DNA from: Tridacna crocea
Taxonomy: Eukaryota; Mollusca; Bivalvia; Cardiida; Cardiidae
Direction: 5' to 3'
DNA: 64,000 nt
Assembly (NCBI GenBank): GCA_943736015.1
Contig: OX031070.1
Span: 44,044,173-44,108,172 of the forward strand
Part shown: piece after piece, positions 36,482 through 48,300 of the stretch
Layout of the letters: the number at the start of each line of letters is the position of its first letter
Position numbering within the stretch: position 1 is the first letter of the stretch
The notes under the pieces: generated by a model
Seen by the model: the letters and a program-made list of their open reading frames with translations, nothing else
What the model was told of the DNA's origin: nothing
Database searches by the model: none
Made by a program: the position numbers and the translations under genes

Positions 36482-36770
36482 TCAACTCTTTCCCAAACAA
36501 TCCCTGACTTTTACGACCCTGAGATAAAAGCCGTTTGAAAACATTGTGGGAAAAGGAGAAAATGCTGGTAACCGATATTTTCATTGGTCGATCATCGGAC
36601 ACCGTAGCTGAAAATAGCACAAGGGCCACGGCTTCTGTATCATATATGCAAATAATATCACTTTTTAAGATCAGCCAATGAAAACTTCGGCATTCTGTGA
36701 TAGACAAATGTTTTCTGAAGGCTTCTTTCTCAGGGGCGTCAAAAGTAGGGATTGTGCGGTAATGGGTTAA
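36482..36770 (+). mobile_element. Family A MITE with replaced hairpin apex
   Basis: Normal outer arms (CTCTTTCCCAAACAATCCCT; GTAATGGG-TTAA) and left hairpin arm to GCTGGTAACC. About 125 bp of unrelated sequence (TTTCATTGGTCGATCATC to AGATCAGCCAATGAAAAC) then replaces the apex and most of the right arm. The insert itself has short inverted ends (CATTGG/CCAATG). Confidence 0.8.
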
Positions 36771-36999
36771 ACTATTTCGAAGGGACAATACTCATCTACC
36801 TGAGCAACATCTATTTGCGATGTGCAACTGATTCATACTCTGAAACAAGAGCATTTTATGCATCTGCAAACAGTATTGTTCTGCGAGAGCTTGTGCTGTC
36901 CATGCACAGTCCATGCTGACCAACGTTGAAACTTTTGGGGTTTTTTTTGCTGTGGGTGTATTTTCCAAATATCCAAAGCCTTTTCTCCTCACCAGTCTG

Positions 37000-37234
37000 T
37001 TAACCCTTTACCAAACAATCCCTGGTTTTTACAGTCCTGAAATAAAAGCCTTTTGAAAACATTGTGGGAAAAGGAGAAAATGCTGGTTTCCAGCATTTTC
37101 TCCTTTTCCCACAATGTTTTATACCCTGCTAGAAGAAAAATTCAATTTTTGATTCACGTTTATTTTGTCGTCTGTAAGTCTTTTCAATTTTGACTACCGG
37201 TAGTCTAAAATTTTGTCCCTTGGTAAAGGGTTAA
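37000..37234 (+). mobile_element. Family A MITE, full length
   Basis: TTAACCCTTTACCAAACAAT to GGTAAAGGG-TTAA; perfect hairpin 37057-37120 with GGTTTCC loop. Confidence 0.93.
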
Positions 37235-37238
37235 TTGT

Positions 37239-37456
37239 TTAACACATTACCAAACGACAATATTTTAGGCTTGTCGAAATCGAAAGCATTTGCAGACGAC
37301 AAAATAAAAGTGACTTAAATTTTGAAATTCCCAGGGTAGAAAACATTGTGGGAAAAGGAGAAAATGCTGGTTACCAGCATTTTCTCTTTTTCCTACAATG
37401 TTTTCTGAAGATTTCTTTTGGGCGTCAAAAGTAGGGATTGTGTGGTAATGGGTTAA
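37239..37456 (-). mobile_element. Family A MITE, full length
   Basis: TTAACACATTACCAAACGAC to GGTAATGGG-TTAA; separated from the previous copy by only four bases. Confidence 0.93.
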
Positions 37457-37689
37457 TGAAAAAGGATTTAATAAATTTAGAATCCTGTAATGATGTGCTA
37501 AGTATTATACAAGACTGACGTGCATTTAACCCCATTTTGCCAGAATGTGACTCAAATGCTTTCAAATGGGAAAAATCTAAAATGTTGTATTGTTGTCAAG
37601 AGCAAAATGGTTGATACTTGAGCGAGTTCCTTACAAGTAACAATACATCTTTCATGAACTCATGGTTTTATGTATACTTGACAAATCCA

Positions 37690-37960
37690 CCGTTTCTGTG
37701 TATAATCTGATGAACACATCAAGAATTATAACCCATTCATGTATATATTTATAAATATCTATTTAACACTCGTTCAACTTTCTCCAGAAAGACATAAAAT
37801 TTAAACTACCAATAATACACATTTTCCTACCAATAATACACATTTTCCTAATAGAAGAGTGAATGACCACAGACAACTGAACTATTCTCTATGAAAGGTA
37901 TTTCTGTGTATAATCTGTTGAACACATCAAGAGTAATTGCCTATTCATGTAAATATATAT
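37690..37960 (+). repeat. Local 210-bp-spaced duplication
   Basis: TTTCTGTGTATAATCTGATG-AACACATCAAGA and CCATTCATGTATATA recur about 210 bp later with small changes. CCAATAATACACATTTTCCT is tandemly doubled at about 37806-37850. Confidence 0.8.
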
Positions 37961-38054
37961 ATAGAAAAGGGTTCTTTCTCAAGGTCATTAAAAGTTGAGA
38001 TTGTGAGGTAAAGGGTTAAAGGTAAAGGCATATTTAAACTTTGTGTATCTATTA

Positions 38055-38520
38055 CAAGGCTTGCAACACACGAAAAGAGGCATTTGGACATATGCATAAA
38101 GTTTTATCTGGGATCAGCCTGCGCAGTCCGCGCAGGCTAATCAAAGACGACACTTTACGATATTATTAGATTTTGTGCCACAGTGGACATGTGCAAAACA
38201 GAAAATTTCATTACAACGAAAAGTGCCATCTTGGATTAGTCTGTGCAGACTGCCCAGACTGATCTGAGACGACACTTTAACCCTTTCCCAAACGGCAAAT
38301 TTTGGACCACACCAAACTGCTACAGTTACTAAAAAGATGATTTTTCTATATGATTGGGTAGAAAACATTGTGGTAAAAGGAGAAAATGCTGGTTACCAGC
38401 ATTTTCTCCTTTTCCAACAATGTTTTCAAAAGGCTTCTATTCCTGACCCATAAAAACCAGGGGTTGTTTGGGAAAGGGTTAAGCAATTGTCGTAATGCCC
38501 CTTTTTGTGTACTGCAAGCC
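38055..38520 (+). mobile_element. Family D element split by a family A MITE
   Basis: Left end GGCTTGCAACACACGAAAAG, hairpins 38098-38155 and about 38216-38275, right end AATGCCCCTTTTTGTGTACT-GCAAGCC after the inserted MITE. Confidence 0.88.
38277..38482 (-). mobile_element. Family A MITE nested in D
   Basis: TTAA-CCCTTTCCCAAACGGC to GGGAAAGGG-TTAA, with D sequence ACACTT on its left and GCAATTGTCG on its right. Uninterrupted D copies read ACACTTTACGCAA-TGTCCG there, so one TTAA-like site was duplicated. Confidence 0.92.
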
Positions 38521-38837
38521 ATATAATGTAGACATTACAAAATCCTTATCTGACAAAGATTCTGAACACCAGCATATAGGAATATCTTAGAAGTTAAAAG
38601 CTTTGCTAAACATGCCTGTTGATATGAATAATGAAAGTCAAGAATGTTTACGATATATCTGTATAACGGCTGCAGGTTTTAATGTTACCTTTATGTTTTG
38701 AGTGGGGGTAAGGGGGGGACACAGCAACTTTCTTGTACAATTTGGCTCTGAATGCTCTCAATGCTATATCAGACTTATCCACTCTGAAAGCAATTGAAGG
38801 AACAAAAGAAACTTATATGTTTCAAAATAACAGGTTT

Positions 38838-39336
38838 TACCTATGAAAAGAAATAAAATATTGTAGGGAAATGGAGAAAATGCTGGTTACCAGCATTTCT
38901 CCTTACCTACAACATTTACGTTGTCTGCACATGTCATATTCTTCCAATTCGACCGTCTTATATGATGCATCACTAGACCCGAAAAATAGCAGACAGTAAC
39001 ATTACGCTCTATAAAGTAGAAATGTTGAGAATAACTTTTATCAATACATTTGAGGAGAAATGAGTCATTATTGAGACCTTCTTTAGGTCCAGATTTCTCT
39101 AAACTGCAGATCATAGCTGAGTGAATTGCACGAGGTGGCGTTTTATTGAGTAAACCTTTATTTAGTTTGAAATTCTAAGTAACTGTTGTCGCGTAGGAAA
39201 GTGGTTCAGTTCTGTACCCAGGGTGCCCAAATTAGATAGATGAGTTTTTATAAAATGCCATCTAGCGGGAGATAATAACAATGTTTTCAAAAGCTTTCTT
39301 GCTCAGGATCCTGAGGGTTCTATGGTAAAAAGTTAA
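38838..39336 (-). mobile_element. Family A MITE interrupted by repeat I
   Basis: Left part ends in the right hairpin arm (CTCCTTACCTACAACATT). The arm resumes at 39279 (CAATGTTTTCAAAAGC) after about 350 bp of repeat I. Ends GGTAAAAAG-TTAA. Confidence 0.7.
38928..39275. repeat. Dispersed repeat I, copy 2
   Basis: Same sequence as 20875-21232. Sits inside a family A hairpin arm just beyond the DERL2 stop codon, and carries two AATAAA words on the minus strand (39147-39142, 39162-39157) that could serve the DERL2 transcript. Confidence 0.7.
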
Positions 39337-39367
39337 CACAATCACTTGTAGCCAGCTGTAAGCATTC

Positions 39368-42300
39368 TTAGTCTTGATCGCCATTACGCCTACCAACCTG
39401 CTGACCCTCACCCCAATCAAAACCTCCAGGTCTTTCTTCTGGTAATGGATTGTAATCTGAATTTTCTTCGTGTGGGTCAAACACATATTTTCTGAAAGAG
39501 TTAAAGAATATGAATACACTCTATGAATACAATATACAACTTGTGAACAATTTTCTTAACCATGTAAACTGTAGGCAATATAAAGATGAGAAGAACTGAA
39601 AACTTTATTTCTGTTTCAACAGAAAGTGAAGAAATAGAGTTTATTCTATCAGCTTGTGGTTTATATTGGGAAATATTTGCCGAAAAAGGGAAAGGTATGC
39701 GAAAATAATGAGCGCCGTAAGGCACAAGTTGTTTTCGCAGACCTTTCCCTTTTGAGGAAAAAATTTCCCCATATTAATCACAAGCTGATGAAATAAATTA
39801 TGCATTATATTTTCTCTGATTATTTTGTCAAGGAATACCACTTTTAACACTTTTAACATTAGAAGAAAAAAAGTAGTTCCAGATTTTCGGCAGGAGGAAA
39901 ATATTCACTGTGACAGGGAAATAATTCCCCACAGCTTAAATTAGACAGTTCTTTACCCATAACATTTCTAAAAGAAGACACATGAAATAAAATATATTAT
40001 GTTAACAGTGACAAAATCCATATTAAAGCATTTCCTTTTGGTCATTCTCTTATTCTGTCTCTAAGATAATCATAAAATGCACTCTGATCTTACAGTCTTA
40101 TATTTTTCAAGTTATTCCAGCTAAAAGAGGACAAAAATAGCAGTACATGTAGTTTGGTCTTTCATACCAATCAAAACATCCTGATAGGTTAGTGCAACAC
40201 TATTCTAAGTGCCTGTACATTGTACAGGCACTTAGAATAGTGTTGCACTCACCTATCAATCCATCCTTTTTCTTATTTTGCAACTGGCTGCTGAACTCTT
40301 TACCACATGACAAAATTTTAGACTGGTCCAAATTGTCTTTACCAGACAACAAAATTTTAGATTGGTCCAAATTGAAAGCACTTGCAGATGACAAAATAAA
40401 CGCAACTCAAAACTTGAAATTTGTTCCCAGCAGGGTAGAAAACATTGTGGGAAAAGGAGAAAATGCTGGTAACCAGCATTTTCTCCTTTTCCCATGATGT
40501 TTTCCAAAGGCTTCTATCTCAGGGACGTAAAAACCAGGGATTGTTTGGGAAAAGGTTAACTCTTTACCAAACGACAAAATTTCAGATTGGTCCAAATTGA
40601 AAGCACTTGCAGATGACAAAATAAACACAACTCTAAATTTGAAATTTGTTTCCAGCAGGGTAGAAAAATTGTGGGAAAAGGAGAAAATGCTGGTAACCAG
40701 TATTTTCTCCTTTTCCCACAATGTTTTCAAAAGACTCCTAATTCAGGGTCGTTAAAAACTCCGAATTGTGTGGTAAAGAGTTAACCGAGAGATAACGCTT
40801 GTAATGTAGCATAAAACTATATCCGACGGTTACATGAAAAGAGAGGGAATACCACATTACATGTACTTACAGTATACTTGGAGTTTTCAATATTCTAAAT
40901 CCACCTTGTTGTTGAGGGAAAACATCTTCTAAGAAGTAATAAATATGACCTATTGCAATACCTGAAATTAAAGAACCAAAAAAAAAATAAACCTTTGCCA
41001 GATGACATAATATCAAACTTGTCTGATTTGGAAGCTATTAACCCATTACCACACAATCCCTACTTTTCAAGCCCCTGAGAAAGAAGCCTTTTGAAAACAC
41101 TGTGGGAAAAGGAGAAAATGCTGGTAACCAGCATTTTCTCCTTTTCCCACAGTGTTTTCTACCCTTTCCAGAACAAAGTTCAATTTTTCAGTCACCTTTA
41201 TTTAGTTGTCTGCAAATGCTTTCAATTTGGACCAGTCTAAAATTTTCTCGTGTGGTAAAGGGTTAAAGATGACACATTTAACATGGGTGGAAATGATGGA
41301 ACTTACCTGAGAAATGTAAGAAACCATTTTAGGGATAGGAGAAAATGCTCTTCACTTGCATTTTTCCTTTTCCCATTATGTTTTTTTTAAAAACCTGTTC
41401 TTATCAGGGTCATGAAATTTTTTACCAAATCATTGCCAGCACTAATGACACTGACGAAAAACACTCTTGAGAAAATGATCACCATCATTTTCTCCAGTTC
41501 CATTTTTTTTTTTTTCTCTGATCCATTACCACACAATCCCTGCTTTTCACGACCCTGAGAAAGAAGCCATTAGAAAACATTGTGGGAAAAGGAGAAATGC
41601 TACAGGTCTGCAAATGCTTTCAACTTGATTATGTCTACATTTTTGCTCTTTGGTAAAAAGATAAACTCAGGAAAGCAGTAATTACTTCCTGAGATTCATT
41701 TGTAAACAACTTTGAAAACATTTACGTAGAATCAGATTAACAAACATGGAACCAGATCTTGACCCCGAAATGTAGCTCAAATGATTGCATTTGCCTTTAA
41801 AATGGTAGAAAACATTGTGGGAAACAGAGACGCTGTGTTCTTTTCTGCTTTTTCCAAATGTTTTCAAAAGTCTTCTTTCATAAAACATGAGAATGTCGGG
41901 TAAATGGTTAATATAATCTTAACTTACCCATTAAATCAACCATAACAGAATTTCCTAACAGTAATGAGAAGGCAAGTAACACCCATGGCAGATAGGGCGC
42001 CTGAAAATTCATAAGCCCAAAAAAGTTCATCCTCACATATGGATTCCTTCTGCTCCAAACATAAACTAACATGATGGTGAATGCACTTCCTAAAAATACT
42101 AAATTTACAAACAATGCCGTGATCTGAAGAAACAGTTAAGGAAATGCCATGATTCTTGACTATTTTTCTTTTGGGAAAAGGGGGGGGGGGGGGGGGTTGC
42201 ACTTGTTGGATCAAGAAATGATGGACTTTATTTCTAATCTTCAGTAGCTATTAACCCTTTCCCAAACGTAGTGTTTTGGACTCTTCCAAAACGAAAGAGT

Positions 42301-45300
42301 TTGCAGACGACTATTTTAGATTTGGAGATAATGGCAGAAAGTTCTCAAAAAGGGTAGAAAACAGTGTGGGAAAAGAAGAGATTGCTCGTTACGAGCAATT
42401 TCTGCTTTTCCAACACTATTGTCAAAAGACTTTTACTGCAGACACATAAAAACCAGGGCTTGTTTGGGAAAGGGTTAATGTAGGAAATACTGAAATTCTA
42501 TCATCTGGCAAAAAAGATACAATATAAACTGGGATGACTATAAAACAGTATACTGCCTGGTCTGGTCCCTGGCTCTGGCAATTTCTTTCTCAGGATTCAT
42601 TAACACTTTACCACACAATCCCAACTTTTAACGACCCTGAGAAAGGAAGCCTTTGAAAACATTGTGGGAAAAGGAGAAAATGCTGGTAACCAGCATTTTC
42701 TCCTTTTCCCACAATGTTTTCTACCTTTTCCAATTCAAAATTCAATTTTTGATTCACATTCATTTTGTCATCTGCAAATGCTTTCAATTTGGACTAGTCC
42801 AAAATTTTGTCATCTGGTAAACAGGTCAAGTCATTGTGACAGGATTCAGTCCTCTCTCACCATTGTTTAGATGATGGTTATGTGGGAAAGCAGCTGGTGC
42901 AATGGAAAAAATACCATGAGGAGTATTGGTAGAGAAACTCCAGCTGTCCCTGGCTGTAAGGTAGAGCATCGGCCTCGTAACCAAAAGGTCCTCAGTTTGA
43001 TACCTGGGAGCGGGTGTCAACTTGGGATTTCTCATTGGCCCACACATTTGGCGCGAGTACTGGTGTAGTTCCCAGGAAGCAGATTCGAGAGAAGTTAATA
43101 AAAGTTGTAAGAACTTGTTTCTCAATCAATGTAAAATAAATATGTTTAAACTAAACTCCAGGAAAGCATGGATAGGTGTACTTGCTGCCACAAAATAAGT
43201 GAAATGTTGAAAACAGTGTTAAACAACAATCAATCTGAATCAATCAATCAATTAAATAGGATACAATCATTAAAGTCCCTCCAAACAGAAACATAAAAAA
43301 GAAGTCTGCTGTTTTCCCCCGAAATGACCCTTCCTCTAGCATACGACAGTACCGGTATGTGAAAATGAGGTTAAACAGGAAGTTGAAACCTATGGGACCA
43401 AAGTATAAAAAGTTTGTGACCAGTCTCCAGATCTATAAATAGAAGAGAATGAAAAATATATATATACAAGTAGTTGATTAATCTTTTTTTTTGAACAAAA
43501 TTCTTTACTTGTCAAAACTGATACCATTTGCAAGGAACAAATCAATTGTTTACCCTTTACCATACAATCCTGAGATTTAAAGACCCAGAGAAAAGAAGCC
43601 TTTTGAAAATATTATGGGGGAAAAAAAAGGAGAAAATACAGTTAACCAGCATTTTCGCCCTTTCCCACCACAATGTTCTCTGCTAATCAAATGATAGAAC
43701 TTATCTTTGAAAGGGTTGAAAACACATTTTCCGCAAGGCTTTCTACCATGTCAGAGACAGCTTCCACAATTTGAGCAACGCTGAATTTATAGTCTCCAGA
43801 TACTTTAACCCTTTACCCAAATTTTCAGTCACTTTTATTTTGTCGTCTGCAAATGCTTTCAATTTGGACCAGTCCAAAATATTGTTGTTTGGTAATGGGT
43901 TAAGTCTTAGACAAGTCTAAAGTTTAGACGTGTTGTACAGGTTTAACTCTTTACCAAAGAAAAAAATTTTAGAAGACTGCTCCAAACTGAAAGCAGCTGA
44001 AAATGAGAAAATAAATGTAACTTAACAATTCAAATTTGTTTCCGTCATTGTGGAAAAAGGAGGAAATGCTGGTAAGAAAAGGCTTCAATCTCAAGGTCTT
44101 AAAAACCAGGGATTGTTTTGTAAAAGTTTAGGGTGTAGACAGGTGAAGGACAAGTATGCACAAACCAGCTGGTTCTGTAGCAACTTGGCAGAGTGTAAAT
44201 GGATTTAGACTCCTAGGTTTGTCATTCCATCAGATTCAAACATATATACACATTCAGAGAACTTAGATGACTTAACCCTTTACCCCAAGACAAAAATTTC
44301 ATCTGTGATAAAAATAGATCATGGTCGTGATAAAAATAGAAGGTAAATATGAATACCTTCATGGTTCACTGGAAGATAATTCCACAACAAATCCCAGCAG
44401 GGTCATGAAAATTGCACATGCACAATTTTATATATACAGGAACTATGTGTGCATATTCAAGTTCAGTATGTGACAAACTGTTGGAGTATTGCTCCAAACA
44501 AATATGTGTCTACGGACAGACGTATTGACAGACAGCCATGGCGATTCGAGTATACCCCCTCCCCTTCGTTGTGCGGAGGTATAACTAAGATACTGTTCTA
44601 ATTGAGAGCAAAAAACCTATCCAGAGCTGTAAGTTAGCAACAGAAAATGAACTCACTTGGTAGTGTCTGATGATCAAGTCTGGGTTGAAGTAAATCTGAA
44701 ATGGGGTAATGACATCGAGTTGCTGCAATGTAAAGAAAAACCTTATTTTTATACATGTAGCACATGTAAAAAGTATGCTTCTTTAACCCACAACCAAACA
44801 ACAATATTAAAGGCTTATCCAAATTGAAAGCATTTGCAGAGGAAAAAATTCTAGTGACTGGTAATTTGACATTTGTTTTGTGAAGGGTAGAAAACATTAT
44901 GGGAAAAGGAGAAAATGCTGGTTACCAGCATTTTCTCCTTTTCCCACAATGTTTTCTAAAGACTTCGTTCTTAGGGCCGTCAAAAGTAGGGATTGTGTAG
45001 TAATGGGTTAAGTCAATATTAGACTGAGCAATGTGCTTTGAAAAAAGGGTTAAATACATCTTCCAAAAGATTTAACCCATTACCACACAATCCCTACTTT
45101 TGACGACCCTCGGAAAGAAGCCTTTAGAAAACTTTGTGCGAAAAGGAGAAAATGCTGGTAACCAGCATTTTCTCCTTTTCCCACAATGTTTTCTACTCTT
45201 CACAAAACACTTTTCAAATTTTCAGTCATTCTTATTTGTTGTCTGCTAATGCTTTCGATCTGGACAAGCCTAAAATATTGTGGTTTGGTAATGAGTTAAT

Positions 45301-48300
45301 CCAGATCACCCGGCACAGTCTGCAGACATTGACCTGGGTCAAAAAGTTTGGCTTTTATTAATTTTTTTGCATGCCAAAGGACCAGTCTATCCCATGATTT
45401 AGCTGGTTATAAAACAAAACAGATATCATGTATCCCTAATTGTATAATGCCTTGCCTGGTATAATGTACCCTAGAAATTCATTTAACAAAGCAAAGCTCA
45501 TATAATAACATAGTGTTAACATTCTGTGAGGATAAACCCACTAACCCTTTACTCAACATTTTTGCTTAGTCCAAACTGAAAGTTAAAATTATAGTCCATT
45601 TGGTTGGTATAAAAACTTATGTCTGGCTCAAAATATAAATCTAATTAAAAATCTTTAGGGGAAATTTCTTTTTCACATATTGATTTTCCCCCTTTTGGAA
45701 ATGGGGAGAAATGACTTCATCCGTTATAAAAAGTTATTTCCCCTGATTAATGTTTAAATTGAAGTGACTGTTATTATGAAGCCCATGTTAAACTTGTGAT
45801 CCCTGGAATGGAGAGATTCATTATTTGTCAACATCATTGAGATAATAAAAAAATCTCAGATATCGTAGGATAGATCTAGATTTGTGCCCTATCTATATAT
45901 TTATAGGCATTTGATAGGAAATCTATGCATACTTTGTGAAAGTAGCAAAAACTTGCAGCGCTGCTCGCCTTTCGGCTTTGCCTATATGGGTGACAGATGT
46001 TTCGGTAACAGACGAGTTCGGTAACATAGACTTATAGAGTAAATCGATTGGATGTTTCGGTAACAAAGCAAATATATAGTGTTTATGTACCGTGACGTTC
46101 TTTACACCCATTATATAGGATCTTTTGTTCACCCTTCCACCTTTTTATCCCTTGGTCATAATAAATTACTGAATGTGGCAAATACTGAGGTAGACACCGA
46201 GACTGCAGCAAAGACTTCTTCAAACTGCATTAGCGAGCCGTGTATTGAACTGAATGTGCGTTTGTGTGCACTCTTTTTCGCAATTTTATCCTCTTTTACA
46301 GTTTAACCCATTACCACACAATCCCCTAAGAAAGAGCCTTTTGCTATGTGAAAATGAGGAAATGCTGGTAACACTGTGGTAAAAGTAGAAAATGCTCCTG
46401 ACCAGCATTTCCTCCTTTTCCCACAGAGATTTCTACTCTTCCCAAAACAAATTTCTATTTCTTAGTCACCCTTATTTGTTGTCTGCAACTGCTTTCAATT
46501 TGGACCAGTCTAAAATTTTCTCGTGTGGTAAAGATTTAAGGATTTATATAACCGTATATAAACTTATACAACCTTATATCAGCTCTTAACCCTTTACCAA
46601 TCCAGAATTTTAAGGAGAAAATGCTGGTCCGGACCATTTTCTCCTTTTACTACAATGTTTTCTACCCTTCCTTTTCTCCTTTTACCACAATGTTTTCTAC
46701 CCTTCCTATATCAAATTTCAATGTTTCAGTTATTTTAATTTCTTACACTTTAAGGATTTATTTAATCTTTTATAAACTTATAACCTTATATTGTCTCATA
46801 ACTCTTTACCACGCAATCCAGACTCGCTCACTTTGAGGAGTGTAAGAAAGAAGCCATTTGAAAATATCATGGAAAAAGGAGAAAATGCTGGTAACCAGCA
46901 TTCTTTCATTTTACCACAGTGTTTTCTTCCTAAATCAGTTTTCAATTTTCAGTTACAATTATTTTGTTGTCTGCAAATGCTTTCAATTTAGACCAGCCTT
47001 TAACGTTAACAATTATGCTGATCCAGATTGAAAGCTCTTGCAGACGCCAAAATGAACGTAACTCAAACATTGAAATTTGTTTTCAGCAGCTTAGAGAACA
47101 TTGTCTGAAAAAGAGAAAGGGAGAAAGAGCAGTGCTCCTTTTTCCCACCTTCTTTTCGAAAGGATTTTACTTGTGGGTCCTAAAAACCAAGTATTAAAGG
47201 GTTAATCTTGAATAGTCTAACTAAATGTAGCTCAAAAATTGAAATTTGTTAGAAAACTTTGTGTGAATATGCTTGTCTTTTTTTCAAGGCTTCTATGTCA
47301 GGGACGTAAAACCCGGCGATTTGTTGGTAAAGGGTTAATCCTAAATAGTCGAAACGTGATGGACAGCCCGATCTGAACATGCCGTATCCCCCTCAATGTT
47401 TTGCAGTCTGATCTGCATGTTCTATCTCATCTGTTAAGATAATTCATGGTATATAAAACACTTTCGGTTATTCCATCTCCCGCACCCGTCACAAGCTATA
47501 GCATGAGATCGGCCTGTTATATTAATGTTGCATGTGATACATGGATGTTGATCGGACATTCTTGTTTCAGAAACTGATTTTATGTCGCTTGACAGTAATT
47601 ATGGTCTAACGAAGTCAAGTGAATGCTTTATTTGGGTTTTGGGTATAAAAGGAAACTGTCGTGTAACATCCATGAATAACTGTGAACAAAAAGTGCTAAA
47701 ATTTGAGGCTTAATTGTGATCGATCACATATACTATTGTTTTTATGTAGATATGTGAGAAATTCTTTATCTTATGGGTAACGGGAGGTGTGAAAACAGGC
47801 TGTTAAAGACACACACCTATACAATAGAACAGTAAATCATTCGCTCACGTGGTGTAAGAAAAGGGACTTAAAAAATATGATCTTTGTGCGTTGTGAAATG
47901 CTGAAAACATCAAGTATCGTTGTAAACCGAAAATTTTATTCATTTCAGATATTTCATACATAAAACAAAGAATAGAGGACGTAACAAACATATTATTTGT
48001 GAAACATTCATTTCATAATTTTTACACGTAAAACATGGAATAAACAACGTAACAAACATATCATTTATTAAACACAGTGGGAATTATAAAAAAAGGTGAT
48101 ACATAATGATTTTTTTGACAAAACAAAGGCAGGCAAGGGATATAAAGAACGACAAGGTACGTACACACTATAATTGCTTTGTTACCCGAACATCCAATCG
48201 ATTTACTCTGTAAGTCTATGTTACCGAACTCGTCTGTTACCGAAACATCCGTAAATCGCCTATATAGGCTATATTCATATTACTACTTCAAGAGATATTC

